Below are positions 40,168-50,776 of a DNA stretch of 64,000 nucleotides, one piece after another. Made by a program: the position numbers and the translations under genes. The stretch lies in contig NZ_JAVESS010000002.1 of NCBI RefSeq assembly GCF_034006445.1, positions 124,001-188,000 of the forward strand, read 5' to 3'. Source of the DNA: Desulfovibrio sp. (lineage in GTDB: Bacteria; Desulfobacterota; Desulfovibrionia; Desulfovibrionales; Desulfovibrionaceae). The notes below the pieces were generated by a model. The model was not told where the DNA came from. It saw only the letters and a program-made list of their open reading frames with translations, and searched no databases. The number at the start of each line of letters is the position of its first letter. The stretch's first letter is position 1.

Positions 40168-42615
40168 ATGATCCATACCCGCACGCTCCAGGCCCTTGAA
40201 TATCACCACATTACCAGCCATCTCTCCTCGCTGTGCATTTCAGGCGTCGGACGTGAACGTGCCCTGAACCTGACCCCGCTGGACTCGGCGGAGGACGTGA
40301 ACCTTGCCGCGCGCGTTTATGAGGAAGCCGCGGACTGGTCCTCGCGCCCGACTCCTGGCGGCGCGGTCTTTACGCTTAACGCCTTTCCCGACGTATCGGG
40401 CTTTCTGCACGCGGCGCAAACCTCGCGCGCCCACGCCTTTCAGCCCGACGTGGACGCCTTCTGGGCGCTGCGGGAAGTGCTGCGCCTGGCGCGCGACGCC
40501 CATGCCGCCATCGCGGTGCCCGACGCGCCGCGGCAGTGGCCGCACCTTCTGGCCATGGCCGACGGCGCTCCCCTGCCGGTGCAGCTTACGGCCGCCCTTT
40601 TGCGCTGCATTTCCGATGACGGCCTTCTGAAGGACGAAAGCTCCCCCGAACTCTATCGCCTGCGCGGCGAACTGCGCCGCCTGCACCAGAACTGTATGCG
40701 CAAGGTCAAGGACTTTGCCCTGCAGTACAACATGCTGACCTACCTGCAGGACGAGTTCATGACCCTTTCGTCAGACCGCTACGTGCTGCCCCTCAAGGCC
40801 AATTTCAAGGGCCGCATGCAGGGCATTATCCACGACTGGTCGCAGACCGGCGAAACCTGCTATTTCGAACCCATGTTTCTGGTGGAAATCAACAACCGCC
40901 TTCAGGAACTCAAGCGTGAGGAGCGCGAAGAAGAGCGCAAGGTGCTGCTCTACCTGCGCGGCCTGCTGGAAGCCGAACTGCCGGGAGCCCTGGCGGCGCT
41001 TGAGCTTCTTGCCCAGCTTGACCTGTTGCAGGCCAAACGCCGTCTGGCCGCATTGCTGGACGGGCGCTGCCTGCCGCTCACTCCCGTGGCCGAGGGCATA
41101 CAGCTGCTTGAGGCCCGGCACCCCCTGCTTATGCTCAACAGGGCAAAGGCGGCCAGCAGCGCCGCTGCTCAGGGTGCAAAAGGCGCGGCCCCGTCTGCTG
41201 CGTCCGTGCGCCCTCTGGACATCATCCTGCGCCCCGGCGAGCGCGCCCTGGTTATTACCGGCGGCAACGCGGGCGGCAAGACCGTCTGCCTGAAAACCCT
41301 CGGCCTTATTGCTGCCATGACGCTGAGCGGACTGCCCGTGCCTGTGGGGGCTGGCTCGCATGTGCCGTGGTTCAGCCGCATGGACGCTTTTATCGGCGAC
41401 GAACAGAGCCTTGAGGGCAACGTGTCCACCTTCACGGCCCAGATAGAACACCTGGCCAAAGCCTGGAAGCATCTTGACGCCAGCGGCATTGTGCTGCTGG
41501 ACGAGTTTGGCGCAGGAACCGATCCGGCCCAGGGCGCGGCATTGGCGCAGGCGGTACTTGACGAATTGCTGGACAAACATACCTTTGTTCTGGCGGCCAC
41601 ACATTTTCCCGCGCTCAAGAGCTACGCCCTCACCAGGGAAGGAGCCAGGGCGGCTTCGATGCTCTTTGATCCCCAGAGTAAAAAGCCTTTGTTCAAGCTG
41701 GCTTACGACCAAGTTGGAGCCAGTCAGGCTCTGGATGTGGCGCGCGAACACGGCCTGCCGGAAAGCATCGTGCGCCGGGCCGAACACTATTTGCTGCAAG
41801 ACGGCCAGGACGCCACGACCCTGCTTGGCCGCCTGAATGATCTTGCCGCCCAGCGTGAGGAAGAGCTTGTTACCCTCAGGCAGGAGCAGGACAAGGCGCG
41901 CACGGCCACAAAGCTCGAGCGCGAAAAAATGGAAAAAGAGCGTCTGCGTCTGCATGACGAAGTACGCGCCAAGGCCACCGAGCTTATGCGCGCCTGGAAA
42001 GAAGGCCGCGCCACACACAAGCAGGCCCTGAAAGAAATGTCCCGGTTGCGCGCGTCGCTGGCAACGGAAAGCGAAGCCACGCAAAGCCGATCCATATTGC
42101 CCAGCCCGGAACATTTTGTTGTGGGCCAGCAAGTGTTGCACACCATTTTCAACAAGCGCGGCGTCGTCACCGATGTGGACGAGCGCCGCAGCCGCGTGCG
42201 TCTGGACATGAACGGCGTGAACCTCTGGGCCGACATGAAGGCCTTGCGCATTCCGGGGCGTCAGGCTGCCCCAAGCCCCACGGGCAAATCCTCCATTCTG
42301 GACAGCACGCCCCGACAGCCCCTTGTGCCTGAAAGCGGCGGATCAGCCCGGCCTGCCGGAGCGGCCGATGGAGCGTCACTACGTCTTGACATGCGGGGCC
42401 ATCGTGCCGATGTAGCGCTTGCGGAGTTGGAGCGTTTTATGGACAAAGCGCTGCTGGCGGGCTTCAGGGAAGTGGAAGTTGTGCACGGGCGCGGCACGGG
42501 AGCCTTGCGCAAACAGGTTCACGAATTTTTGCGGGCCTTTCCGGCAGTGGAGACTTTCAGTCTTGCCCCCGAAGATCAGGGGGGTGACGGCATGACCATT
42601 GTAACCCTGCGGTAG
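40168..42615 (+). CDS. mutS2: MutS2 family DNA/ribosome rescue protein
   Basis: An ATPase of 815 residues. The N-terminal and coiled-coil lever regions are followed by the ATPase domain, with Walker A ITGGNAGGKTVCL (about 367-379), the ST motif SLEGNVSTF, Walker B IVLLDEFGAGTDP and the His-containing AATHFPALK. A C-terminal Smr domain (about 735-815) has LRLDMRGHRADVAL and HGRGTGALRKQV, the nuclease-type signature. MutS2 suppresses recombination and in some bacteria splits collided ribosomes. It lacks the mismatch-recognition domain of MutS. A 273-nt gap without gene precedes it, and the ATG is internal to no other frame. Confidence 0.96.
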   Translation: MIHTRTLQALEYHHITSHLSSLCISGVGRERALNLTPLDSAEDVNLAARVYEEAADWSSRPTPGGAVFTLNAFPDVSGFLHAAQTSRAHAFQPDVDAFWALREVLRLARDAHAAIAVPDAPRQWPHLLAMADGAPLPVQLTAALLRCISDDGLLKDESSPELYRLRGELRRLHQNCMRKVKDFALQYNMLTYLQDEFMTLSSDRYVLPLKANFKGRMQGIIHDWSQTGETCYFEPMFLVEINNRLQELKREEREEERKVLLYLRGLLEAELPGALAALELLAQLDLLQAKRRLAALLDGRCLPLTPVAEGIQLLEARHPLLMLNRAKAASSAAAQGAKGAAPSAASVRPLDIILRPGERALVITGGNAGGKTVCLKTLGLIAAMTLSGLPVPVGAGSHVPWFSRMDAFIGDEQSLEGNVSTFTAQIEHLAKAWKHLDASGIVLLDEFGAGTDPAQGAALAQAVLDELLDKHTFVLAATHFPALKSYALTREGARAASMLFDPQSKKPLFKLAYDQVGASQALDVAREHGLPESIVRRAEHYLLQDGQDATTLLGRLNDLAAQREEELVTLRQEQDKARTATKLEREKMEKERLRLHDEVRAKATELMRAWKEGRATHKQALKEMSRLRASLATESEATQSRSILPSPEHFVVGQQVLHTIFNKRGVVTDVDERRSRVRLDMNGVNLWADMKALRIPGRQAAPSPTGKSSILDSTPRQPLVPESGGSARPAGAADGASLRLDMRGHRADVALAELERFMDKALLAGFREVEVVHGRGTGALRKQVHEFLRAFPAVETFSLAPEDQGGDGMTIVTLR

Positions 42616-42802
42616 CCGATACGCCCGGATCACGTGATTGGGGCTGCAAAAATTTGCGTTGGAAGCAGCCGTGCAGCATTCTGACGAAACATGTTTTGTT
42701 ACCGCGAGAGAACAGTTTTTTTGCGTAACGGGCTGCCACCGCTGACGGCAACAGTGCCGAAACACGCGCACACCGCTCTCTGGCCAAGGAAAAGAATCTG
42801 CA

Positions 42803-44545
42803 ATGCAGTCCAAGGACGCCATACGCGCCATCAAGGAGCGCATGAATATTGTGGACATCGTGCGCCGCTATGTGGAACTCAGGCGCAACGGCCCACGCTG
42901 GGTAGCGCCCTGCCCCTTTCACCAGGAAACCAAGCCTTCCTTTTCCGTCAATGAAGACCAGGGATTGTTTTACTGTTTCGGGTGCCACGCCTCGGGCGAC
43001 ATCTTTGATTTTTACAGCCGCATTAATGGCCTTGATTTTAAGGAAACACTTGAACAGCTGGCCGCTGAGGCCGGCATAACCATTGAGCGCGGCCCTGGCA
43101 GCGCCCGCCAGCAGGGTGAGGAACGTGAACGCCGCTCCTCGCGGCAGCAGATGCTGCGCATGTATGAGCTGGCCGCCGGGCACTTTGCCGCCACGCTCAA
43201 CAGCCCTGACGGCCAAGAATGCCGGGCCTACATAGACAAGCGCGGCCTGAGCCAGGAAATAGTGCAGCGCTTTGGCCTTGGCTGGGCCAAGAGAGAGTGG
43301 CAGTCCCTGGCGGATGCGCTGCGGCGCGCGGGTTTTGACGGGCGTATGGCGGTTGAGTCCGGTCTGTTGGGGCAGTCCGGCAACGGGCGGGCCTATGACC
43401 GCTTCAGGGGGCGGCTCATCTTTCCCATCAAGAGCCTGTCCAACCAGATCATAGCCTTTGGCGGCCGCATCATCGGCGATGAGGACGAAGCAAAGTACAT
43501 AAACAGCGCCGACACGCCCATCTATAAAAAAGGCGAACATCTTTACGGTCTGGCGCAGGCCCGCAAGGGTCTGGTCACCAAGGGGCGGGTACTGCTGACC
43601 GAAGGGTATATGGACGTGCTGACCCTGCACCAGTTCGGCTATGACAATGCCGTTGGGGTGCTTGGCACGGCGCTGACGCCAGAGCAGATCAAACGGCTTT
43701 CTGGTTTTGTTTCGCAGATGACCCTGCTTTTTGACGGCGACCGCGCCGGGCGCAAGGCGGCCCTGCGGTCGTGCGAAATGCTGCTTACGCGCGGCTTGTC
43801 CTGCTCGGTTGTGCTGATGCCCGATGGTGAAGACATCGACAGCCTGCTGCGCGGCGCTGGCCCGGAAGCGTTTGAGGAACTGCAGGCCCAGGCCCCGGAC
43901 GGCCTCAGGTTTTGCGTCGATGTGCTCAAGGCGCTTGCCCCACGGGAAACCGTGGAATGGGCGCGAAACTTTCTGCGTCAGGTGGAGATTCCCGAACTGG
44001 TCAGCCCCTACGTTTCACGGCTGGCCAATCATCTTCAACTGTCAGAGACCGACCTGCGCGAAGGGCTTGTCCAGTCGCGCGGTTCACGGTCAGACAGAAC
44101 GCGCGCCGAAACTGGCGGAACTTCGACCGGGCGCGCGCGACAGAACATACGCGATCGTGAAGTCATGATGTTCGCCGTGCGCTACCCGCACCGGCTGACG
44201 GACATGCAGGAAATGGGGGCCGACCTGGTTCTCCAATCCCCCGTGGCCCGACAGTTGTGGGACAAGATCGAAACGCACGGCCCGGAAGCGGTTTTTCATC
44301 AACTGGACCAGAGAGAAAAAAATTTCTGGTGCAAATGTTGCGGCCCGGAGGCCGCACCGCGTGACAACGGCGACAGGGAACTGGAATCACTGCGGCATTA
44401 TCTGAACAATTACTACGCCTCAGCGCAAAAATCATCTCTATCCGCAGCCTTGAGAGCCAATACCGGCACAGGTGACTTTGAGGCTGATTTGGACTATCTT
44501 CGCGCACTTAAGGAAACCTTGGAGAAAGGGCATGAGCAATCTTAA
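42803..44545 (+). CDS. dnaG: DNA primase
   Basis: The replication primase, 580 residues. The zinc domain has [17 protein letters not shown] and [12 protein letters not shown] (Cys-His-Cys-Cys). The RNA polymerase core has [15 protein letters not shown] and the TOPRIM block [20 protein letters not shown], with the acidic [13 protein letters not shown]. The C-terminal helicase-binding region is divergent, as usual. It overlaps rpoD by 14 nt, giving the classical primase-sigma pair. Comparable in length to E. coli DnaG (581). Confidence 0.98.
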   Translation: MQSKDAIRAIKERMNIVDIVRRYVELRRNGPRWVAPCPFHQETKPSFSVNEDQGLFYCFGCHASGDIFDFYSRINGLDFKETLEQLAAEAGITIERGPGSARQQGEERERRSSRQQMLRMYELAAGHFAATLNSPDGQECRAYIDKRGLSQEIVQRFGLGWAKREWQSLADALRRAGFDGRMAVESGLLGQSGNGRAYDRFRGRLIFPIKSLSNQIIAFGGRIIGDEDEAKYINSADTPIYKKGEHLYGLAQARKGLVTKGRVLLTEGYMDVLTLHQFGYDNAVGVLGTALTPEQIKRLSGFVSQMTLLFDGDRAGRKAALRSCEMLLTRGLSCSVVLMPDGEDIDSLLRGAGPEAFEELQAQAPDGLRFCVDVLKALAPRETVEWARNFLRQVEIPELVSPYVSRLANHLQLSETDLREGLVQSRGSRSDRTRAETGGTSTGRARQNIRDREVMMFAVRYPHRLTDMQEMGADLVLQSPVARQLWDKIETHGPEAVFHQLDQREKNFWCKCCGPEAAPRDNGDRELESLRHYLNNYYASAQKSSLSAALRANTGTGDFEADLDYLRALKETLEKGHEQS

Positions 44546-46301
44546 AGATATCCAGCAGATTCAATCGCTTATTGCTAAAGGCAAGGGCGCGGGCTTTTTG
44601 ACTTTTGAAGAGGTCAACAAGGCTCTGCCCGTTGAAATGAGCACGCCCGAGCAATTTGAAGAAATTATCGGCATTTTTGAACAGCTGGAAATCGTTATTG
44701 TGGACTCGGAAAAGGACGGCAAAAAGATTTCCGCCGCTGCCACCGAGTCGGATGAAGAAATTACCGACAGCTCGCTGGATCTGTCCGAAGACGAAGAGTC
44801 CGCCGACTATTCGTCGCGCAGCACCGACCCCGTGCGCATGTATTTGCGCGAAATGGGCGCCGTTCCCCTGCTGGACCGTGACGGCGAAGTGGTTATTGCC
44901 AAAAAAATCGAAATGGGCGAGCAGGACGTGCTCTACGCCCTGGTTGAAGTTCCTGTGGCGGTTGAAGAACTCATCAATGTTGGCGAAGACCTGCGCCAGA
45001 ACCGCATCAAGCTTAAGGATGTGGTCAAAACCATTGAAGAGGACGACCCCAGCGAAGACGAAATGAACCAGCGTTCACGCGTTATTCTGCTGCTTGACGA
45101 AATCAAGCAGACCTTCAAGAAAAAGCGCAAGATTTACAAAAAGCTGGATACATGTGCCTGCATGGATCGCCGCGTCACTGCCGTGCAGAAAGAAATCATC
45201 TGCTTCAAGGAAGAAATCGTCACGCGCCTGCGCGACATCAAGCTGGAAAAGACCCTCATCGACCGCATCATTGAAACGGTTGAAGACTACGTGCGCCAGA
45301 TGCACAACTGCCAGCGCGACCTTTCGGCCTACATTCTTTCCACCGGCCGCACCCAGGCAGAAATCCAGGCCATGTTTGACGGGCTTGAAAAGCGTGAAGT
45401 GAACCCCGTTGACGCTGCGCGCGATCTCAAGCTCAGCGTGGACGAGCTTTTTTCCTTCAAGGAAATGATCATCGGCAAGATAGAAATTCTCAGCCGCCTT
45501 CAGGAAAAATGCTGCCACAACGTGACGGATCTTGAAGAAGTGCTGTGGCGCATCAAGCGCGGCAACACCGCCGCCATGCGCGCCAAGCAGGAGCTTATCC
45601 GCTCAAACCTGCGGCTTGTGGTGTCCATTGCCAAAAAATACACCAACCGCGGGCTTCAGTTCCTTGACCTCATCCAGGAAGGCAACATCGGCCTCATGAA
45701 GGCTGTGGACAAGTTTGAATACCAGCGCGGCTACAAGTTCTCCACCTACGCCACGTGGTGGATCCGTCAGGCCATCACCCGCGCCATAGCCGACCAGGCC
45801 CGCACCATACGCATACCCGTGCACATGATTGAGACCATCAACAAGCTCATCCGCACGTCGCGCTACCTTGTGCAGGAACTGGGACGCGACCCCACCCCGG
45901 AAGAAATCGCCGAACGTATGGAATATCCGGTGGAAAAGGTCAAAAAGGTGCTCAAGATCGCCAAGGAACCCATTTCGCTGGAAACGCCCATTGGTGATGA
46001 AGAAGATTCGAGCCTCGGCGACTTCATTGAAGACAAAAAGGCTGTGGCCCCGGCTGAAGAAGTCATCAACACCAAGCTGTCCGAGCAGCTGGCCGCCGTA
46101 TTGGCCGACCTCACCCCGCGTGAGGAGCAGGTGCTGCGCAAGCGCTTCGGCATTGCTGAAAAGAGCGACCATACCCTTGAAGAAGTGGGCAAGCTCTTTA
46201 ACGTCACACGTGAACGCATCCGGCAGATCGAAGCCAAGGCTCTGCGCAAACTGCGCCACCCGGTTCGCAGCCAGCCTCTGCGCTCATACTACGAAAACTG
46301 A
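44532..46301 (+). CDS. rpoD: Primary sigma factor RpoD (sigma-70)
   Basis: The housekeeping sigma factor, 589 residues from the ATG at 44532, 14 nt inside the end of dnaG. Region 1.1 opens the protein ([20 protein letters not shown]). Region 1.2 has [18 protein letters not shown]. Region 2 holds [39 protein letters not shown] and [14 protein letters not shown]. Region 3 follows, and region 4 ends with [20 protein letters not shown]. All promoter-recognition parts are intact. An acidic spacer at about 60-110 is typical. Confidence 0.99.
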   Translation: MSNLKDIQQIQSLIAKGKGAGFLTFEEVNKALPVEMSTPEQFEEIIGIFEQLEIVIVDSEKDGKKISAAATESDEEITDSSLDLSEDEESADYSSRSTDPVRMYLREMGAVPLLDRDGEVVIAKKIEMGEQDVLYALVEVPVAVEELINVGEDLRQNRIKLKDVVKTIEEDDPSEDEMNQRSRVILLLDEIKQTFKKKRKIYKKLDTCACMDRRVTAVQKEIICFKEEIVTRLRDIKLEKTLIDRIIETVEDYVRQMHNCQRDLSAYILSTGRTQAEIQAMFDGLEKREVNPVDAARDLKLSVDELFSFKEMIIGKIEILSRLQEKCCHNVTDLEEVLWRIKRGNTAAMRAKQELIRSNLRLVVSIAKKYTNRGLQFLDLIQEGNIGLMKAVDKFEYQRGYKFSTYATWWIRQAITRAIADQARTIRIPVHMIETINKLIRTSRYLVQELGRDPTPEEIAERMEYPVEKVKKVLKIAKEPISLETPIGDEEDSSLGDFIEDKKAVAPAEEVINTKLSEQLAAVLADLTPREEQVLRKRFGIAEKSDHTLEEVGKLFNVTRERIRQIEAKALRKLRHPVRSQPLRSYYEN

Positions 46302-46308
46302 TTCATGC

Positions 46309-46341
46309 GGGGCGGTCTGGCAGTAAGCGTCAGGCCGCCCC
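46309..46341 (+). other. Hairpin after rpoD
   Basis: GGGGCGGTCTG (46309-46319) pairs with CAGGCCGCCCC (46331-46341), one G-T pair. It starts 7 nt after the rpoD stop. No T-run follows, so it may be a processing or stability element more than a terminator. Confidence 0.5.
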
Positions 46342-46375
46342 GGCTTCATGGCCGCGCAGAACAGCAGGGTTTACG

Positions 46376-47536
46376 GTGCTCACAACTTTGAAAGGGCGGC
46401 ATGATCCCGCCACTTTTTCACACATGCAGCAGGATACCATAGTGATTGTGTCAGCTTTGCGCAGGTTCGGGCGGCTGTACAGCGCGCCCAGATTTTTTGG
46501 CCTTCTTTGTCTGCTGGCTCTCCTGCCCCTGTTGAGCCTTTCACCAGTGGCCTGCGCCTGGGCTCAGACGCAACAGCAGACCGCCACCACCACGCCCGCA
46601 GATGCGGCTTTGGATACTGCGGACACTGCTGGCAGCACCATCCCGAACATCGCCGACAGTCCCCGGGACGCCACAGCAACGGTCACGAACGCCGCTGAAG
46701 TTGAAGTTCCGCCCGTTGAACCGGCTGCCGCCGCAGTGCCTGTGAGCACTGCTCCCGCCGCCAGCGATGCCGTGCCTGCCCCTCAGGCAAGCCCCACGCC
46801 CCAGGCAGCCCCCACGCCCCAAGCCGTGCCTGCCCCTCAGGCAACCCCCGCGCCCCAAGCCGCCCCTGCTCCCCAGATAGCCCCCACAACGCAGGCGGTG
46901 CCCTCGACTCAGACGATTCCCAGCCCAGGCCCCGATGCTCCGCCTCTGCCCCAGCCGCTTGGTTTTGTGGCTACCTGTTTTGACGGCGACACCCTCAAGC
47001 TTACGGACAGGCGCATCGTGCGTCTGGCGGGCATTGACGCGCCCGAACTGGCCAAGGGCGACCGCAAGGGCCAGCTTTTTGCGCGGGAAGCAAGGGTCCA
47101 GCTCACAACGCTGACCCAGGGCCAGCAGGTAAAGCTCCTTCAGGCGGGCGTCAAACACCGCGACCTGTATGGCCGCATCCTGGCCGAAGTTCTGTTGCCT
47201 GACGGCAGATCCCTCAATGAAATCATGGTGCGCAATGGCGCGGCCTATTTCTATCCGCACCGCGACCTGAGCCCGCAGTTGCAGGAACGCCTGCGCAACC
47301 TGCAGCACGAAGCCATTGCCGAACGCCGGGGCATGTGGGGCTTTTTGCTTTCGCAGCCTGTGGCCAAAAACACCTACCTTGGCAACAAGGAGTCCCTGCG
47401 TTTCTTCCCCTCAGACTGTGCCGAAGCGCAAAAAATACGCCCTAGAAACCGCGTCTATTTCGGCAATCTGATGGACGCCTTCATGGCGGGCTACGCCCCT
47501 GCGCGGATTTGCCCCTTCTGGCCGGTGACGCCATGA
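46376..47536 (+). CDS. Secreted thermonuclease-family protein with Pro/Ala repeat linker
   Basis: A 386-residue protein in three parts. An N-terminal hydrophobic segment ([18 protein letters not shown]) ends near AWA, a likely signal peptide. A long low-complexity linker follows (about residues 65-190) with repeated P-x-P-Q-A units. An SNase-like domain (about 193-320) has [26 protein letters not shown] and [10 protein letters not shown], keeping the catalytic Arg, Glu and Arg positions. It should be a periplasmic or surface nuclease. The start is uncertain: GTG 46376, ATG 46424 or GTG 46442 are possible. The stop overlaps the queC ATG (ATGA). Confidence 0.85.
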   Translation: MLTTLKGRHDPATFSHMQQDTIVIVSALRRFGRLYSAPRFFGLLCLLALLPLLSLSPVACAWAQTQQQTATTTPADAALDTADTAGSTIPNIADSPRDATATVTNAAEVEVPPVEPAAAAVPVSTAPAASDAVPAPQASPTPQAAPTPQAVPAPQATPAPQAAPAPQIAPTTQAVPSTQTIPSPGPDAPPLPQPLGFVATCFDGDTLKLTDRRIVRLAGIDAPELAKGDRKGQLFAREARVQLTTLTQGQQVKLLQAGVKHRDLYGRILAEVLLPDGRSLNEIMVRNGAAYFYPHRDLSPQLQERLRNLQHEAIAERRGMWGFLLSQPVAKNTYLGNKESLRFFPSDCAEAQKIRPRNRVYFGNLMDAFMAGYAPARICPFWPVTP

Positions 47537-48315
47537 ACGAAAGCCTCGGACAAAATACCACAGCTCACGGGCCGCTGGCGGATCAAACCGCTCTGGTCAT
47601 TTTTTCCGGCGGTCAGGATTCCGCCACCTGCCTGGCCTGGGCTTTGGAACGATTCGGCCATGTCCGCACCCTTGGCTTTGATTACGGGCAGCGCCATTCC
47701 GTAGAACTGGGCTGCCGCCAGAACCTGCGGCAGGGCATGGCCGCTCTGAAGCCCCAATGGGAACAGCGCCTTGGCCCCGATTGCCTTCTGGATATTGATC
47801 TCTTTCGCCAGTTGGCCAATACGGCCCTCACATCATCCGCGCCCATTGAAGAGCACGGCCCTGACGGCCTGCCCACCACCTTTGTTCCGGGCCGGAACCT
47901 TATTTTTATTCTGCATGCGGCTGCCTGGGCGTACGGCCTGGGCATACGCCACATGGTGCTGGGCGTGTGCCAGAGCGACTATTCCGGCTATCCCGATTGT
48001 CGCGACGACAGCATCAAGGCCATGCAGGTGGCCCTGAACACGGGCATGGGCGCGAACTACGCCTTGCACACGCCGCTCATGTGGCGCAGCAAAAAAGACG
48101 CCTGGACCCTGGCGCGCAGTCTGGGCGGCTCCGCCCTGGTTGACCTGATTGTGGAGGAAAGCCACACATGCTACGCGGGCCAGCGCGGCAGCCGCCACGA
48201 CTGGGGCTATGGCTGCGGCCAGTGCCCGGCCTGCAAATTGCGGGCAGCGGGCTATGCCGAGTACGTGGCCGCCTGCCGGGCCGAAGGTGAAAGAGTATGT
48301 CCAAAAAACAGCTGA
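47533..48315 (+). CDS. queC: 7-cyano-7-deazaguanine synthase QueC
   Basis: A queuosine pathway enzyme of 260 residues that converts 7-carboxy-7-deazaguanine to preQ0 with ATP and ammonia. The PP-loop is [16 protein letters not shown] near residue 19. Other conserved parts are [26 protein letters not shown] and [11 protein letters not shown]. The C-terminal zinc site is CYAGQRG...[10 protein letters not shown]. It starts inside the thermonuclease stop codon and overlaps the next gene by 19 nt, so the three genes are translated together. No other que genes are in the window. Confidence 0.97.
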   Translation: MNESLGQNTTAHGPLADQTALVIFSGGQDSATCLAWALERFGHVRTLGFDYGQRHSVELGCRQNLRQGMAALKPQWEQRLGPDCLLDIDLFRQLANTALTSSAPIEEHGPDGLPTTFVPGRNLIFILHAAAWAYGLGIRHMVLGVCQSDYSGYPDCRDDSIKAMQVALNTGMGANYALHTPLMWRSKKDAWTLARSLGGSALVDLIVEESHTCYAGQRGSRHDWGYGCGQCPACKLRAAGYAEYVAACRAEGERVCPKNS

Positions 48316-48881
48316 CTGCCGCACAGGGCATTGAAGCGGCCTGCATTCTTTTTGCCATCAATTCGGATGTGGAAGGCATGGTGCGGCTGGCGCACAGCGC
48401 CCAGTTGCCATCCAGCTATCTTGATGGCCCGGGTGCCATCAGCTTTTGCTCGGAATGGCGCGCCTTTACCCATGCTGTGGTCACGTCGGGCCTTATGCAG
48501 TACGCCCCCAACAGCGTGCTCATGGGCTATCTGCGCCAGACAGGCAACCTGTTGCAGCACGCTGACCAGAGTCAGGCTGCGCAGCACGGCCAGGGCGCAG
48601 ACAAGGCCGAAGGCTCCGGCAAATGCACAGAGGACGCAGGCGCGAAGCTGGAAGCCTTTGTGGATGGCCCCTTTGCCCAATATATGCCCTTGCTGGCCCA
48701 GGGGCAGCAGTCACAGTGCCCCGAACTTTTCTGCCAGCGCCTTGCTGTGGAAACGGCGCGGATTCGTGGCGAAGCCACGCCTCTGGACAATCAGTCCATG
48801 GCCCGCCTGGCGGCCATCATGGCCATGCTGATCAGCGCCGTGTGGGACAAGCTGGAGCAATATGAAATCCTGGCGGACTGA
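48297..48881 (+). CDS. Unknown protein coupled to queC
   Basis: A 194-residue cytoplasmic protein starting 19 nt inside the 3' end of queC, a strong sign of coupling. I do not recognise a family. It has no Cys-rich or nucleotide-binding motif, and no membrane segment. A Gln/Gly/Ala-rich stretch at about 90-110 ([18 protein letters not shown]) looks like a flexible linker between two helical halves. It is followed by a strong bidirectional terminator. Its position suggests a role tied to queuosine or tRNA, but that is only context. Confidence 0.6.
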   Translation: MSKKQLTAAQGIEAACILFAINSDVEGMVRLAHSAQLPSSYLDGPGAISFCSEWRAFTHAVVTSGLMQYAPNSVLMGYLRQTGNLLQHADQSQAAQHGQGADKAEGSGKCTEDAGAKLEAFVDGPFAQYMPLLAQGQQSQCPELFCQRLAVETARIRGEATPLDNQSMARLAAIMAMLISAVWDKLEQYEILAD

Positions 48882-48895
48882 CACGTTCGCTACGT

Positions 48896-48930
48896 AAAAA
48901 GAACCGCCCGTAAAACGGGCGGTTCTTTTT
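48896..48930. terminator. Bidirectional terminator between convergent genes
   Basis: A 15-bp perfect stem, AAAAAGAACCGCCCG (48896-48910) and CGGGCGGTTCTTTTT (48916-48930), loop TAAAA. It serves both the queC unit and the carbamoyltransferase-like gene, whose stop codon lies within its right edge. Confidence 0.9.
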
Positions 48931-49825
48931 ACGCATCGTCGTCATTATCCAGGAACGCCCAGTGCAGCATGCGCTTGTGCATGCGCAGCCGGTATTCGGA
49001 CTGTTGCGCCAGCATGGACGTTTTGCCGTTCCGCATGATGTTGCTGCTCACCATGATGGCATCGGCCGGCGCCGCGCCAAGCATGACCCTGGCGTGCGGC
49101 TTTGCCTTGGCCAACAGATCGTCGCTCACGCTCCAGTCATCATATTCTTCAGCGGTAAGACCGCCCCGGCTGCCGACCGAGATGTAATCAGCACCTTGCA
49201 CGGCATCTTCAGGCGTATCTACAAATTCGATCTTGCTTCCAAGCCGCGCCGCTTCTTCCTTGAGGGAAGTTCCGTTTACATGTGGCGGCAGGGCAATACG
49301 CAGGTTGAAGCGGAACCACTCCGTGGCCGTCACCAGTGAATGCAGGGTGCCATTGAGGCAGCCGATCCAGGCGCAGGTCACATTGCGAAGGTCCTTGGAA
49401 TTGCGGAGCATGCAGGCAATATCAGCCAGGGCGTGCGCGGGGTGGGCGTCGGGGCTGCCCGCGTTGATGATGGGAAAGCGCAAGGCAAGCCGATCAGGAT
49501 CCCAGGAACCCACCGACAAGCCGTACGTATAAAGGCAATCCACATAATAGCTGAAGATAGGCATAAGCTGTTCACGAAAGGCAGCCAGCTCTCTTCGCCA
49601 GACACTACGGTTGCCTTCATACACCACAGCTCCGCCCATTTGCCGCACCGCCGCCGAAACGCAGAGCCGTTCCGGCAGGGAATAGTCGGCAAACATGAGC
49701 ATCGCCACACGTTCATTCATAAAATTGGTACGGGTTTTGGCGTCCGGCATGCCCATGGCCTGTTGCACAAGGAGCCAGGATGCCTTTTCGCCCAGATTCT
49801 TGATAGTTAAAATATGTCGTGCCAT
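48929..49825 (-). CDS. Carbamoyltransferase-fold protein lacking STRT motif
   Basis: A 298-residue protein of the aspartate/ornithine carbamoyltransferase superfamily. Recognisable parts are RQMGGAVVYEGN (about 61-72), PDAHPAHALADIACML (125-140, the HPxQ.L.D site) and CAWIGCLNGTLHSLV (start of the second domain). The carbamoyl-phosphate loop, normally S-T-R-T-R, reads YSLPERL at 48-54. The C-terminal HCLP or HPLP loop is replaced by GAAPAD. It may be a non-carbamoylating relative. It stands alone, divergent from gph. A GGAGG ribosome site precedes the ATG. The name ornithine carbamoyltransferase would be unsafe. Confidence 0.75.
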   Translation of the reverse strand: MARHILTIKNLGEKASWLLVQQAMGMPDAKTRTNFMNERVAMLMFADYSLPERLCVSAAVRQMGGAVVYEGNRSVWRRELAAFREQLMPIFSYYVDCLYTYGLSVGSWDPDRLALRFPIINAGSPDAHPAHALADIACMLRNSKDLRNVTCAWIGCLNGTLHSLVTATEWFRFNLRIALPPHVNGTSLKEEAARLGSKIEFVDTPEDAVQGADYISVGSRGGLTAEEYDDWSVSDDLLAKAKPHARVMLGAAPADAIMVSSNIMRNGKTSMLAQQSEYRLRMHKRMLHWAFLDNDDDA

Positions 49826-50030
49826 AAATCCTCCGTGACGAGGGTCACATACGTTAATTCAGCCTGGTGCTAAGACTCTAACAAGGCGTCGTGCCTCTGT
49901 CCAGAAGCGTCGCGCAAGCATTTGACACCATACGCAAAGCCTTTGTACAAAAAACAGCCCGACACTGTGGGGCCAGCAGTCAATCCTGTGTGTAAAATTC
50001 ACCTTGATGCTTTTTTGCATGGGTGCAGAC

Positions 50031-50060
50031 TTGTGATTTGTACTGCTTTTCCGCTACAAT
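50031..50060 (+). promoter_or_regulatory. Probable gph promoter
   Basis: TTGTGA (50031-50036), an 18-nt spacer and TACAAT (50055-50060) lie 57 nt before the gph ATG. The -10 is a good match and the -35 moderate. Confidence 0.5.
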
Positions 50061-50116
50061 GTTTTACAACGCCATTGTGGGACTTCTACTGTTACCAAGG
50101 ACCAACGGGAGTTTTG

Positions 50117-50773
50117 ATGAAAGCCTTTTTCTTTGACCTTGACGGAACCCTGCTCAATTCTCTTGCTGACATAGGCGGCGCTTGCAACGCCATCCTCGAG
50201 AAATACGGCTACCCCGCGCATCCACTGTCAAGCTACAGGCAGTTTGTGGGGAACGGCTTTGGCAAACTTGTGCGCAGTACCCTGCCCGCAGACGCCAACC
50301 TTGACGAACAGACCATGACGCAGATCGAGGAAGAAGCCCGCCACTACTACGCGCAGCATATGTGCGAACACAGCCGCCCCTACGACGGCGTTATGGCAGC
50401 CCTGGAAAACCTGCAGGCCGCAGGGCACCCTCTGGCGGTTCTTTCCAATAAACCCGATGAACATACCCAGGAAATCGTCCGGCACTACTTTTCCGGCATT
50501 CCCTTTGCCCTGGTTCGCGGCGCCCGAAAGGACGCGCCCCTGAAGCCACATCCCCGTGCCCTTCTGGACATGATGGAATCAATGCATATTTCTGTCCCAC
50601 AAACTCTGTATGTGGGCGACAGCGATGTAGATGTGCTGACCGCACACAATGCGGGCGTGGTTTCTGTAGGCGTGGCCTGGGGATTCCGTGGCGCAGAAGA
50701 ACTGCGTAGTGCCGGAGCCGACCATATTATTGACAGTCCTTCCCAACTGCCTACACTGGCAGACGAGGAATAG
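50117..50773 (+). CDS. gph: Phosphoglycolate phosphatase-like HAD hydrolase
   Basis: A HAD-family phosphatase of 218 residues from the ATG at 50117 (GGGAG 7 nt before it; the 65-codon extension upstream covers the promoter). HAD motif I is FFDLDGTLLNS, motif II is AVLSNKP, motif III is the Lys in LKPHPRALL, and motif IV is YVGDSDVDVLTA. The small helical cap matches the Gph/PGP subgroup, which removes phosphate from 2-phosphoglycolate formed in DNA repair. Related substrates are possible. Only 3 nt separate it from the ferredoxin gene. Confidence 0.88.
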   Translation: MKAFFFDLDGTLLNSLADIGGACNAILEKYGYPAHPLSSYRQFVGNGFGKLVRSTLPADANLDEQTMTQIEEEARHYYAQHMCEHSRPYDGVMAALENLQAAGHPLAVLSNKPDEHTQEIVRHYFSGIPFALVRGARKDAPLKPHPRALLDMMESMHISVPQTLYVGDSDVDVLTAHNAGVVSVGVAWGFRGAEELRSAGADHIIDSPSQLPTLADEE

Positions 50774-50776
50774 CAT

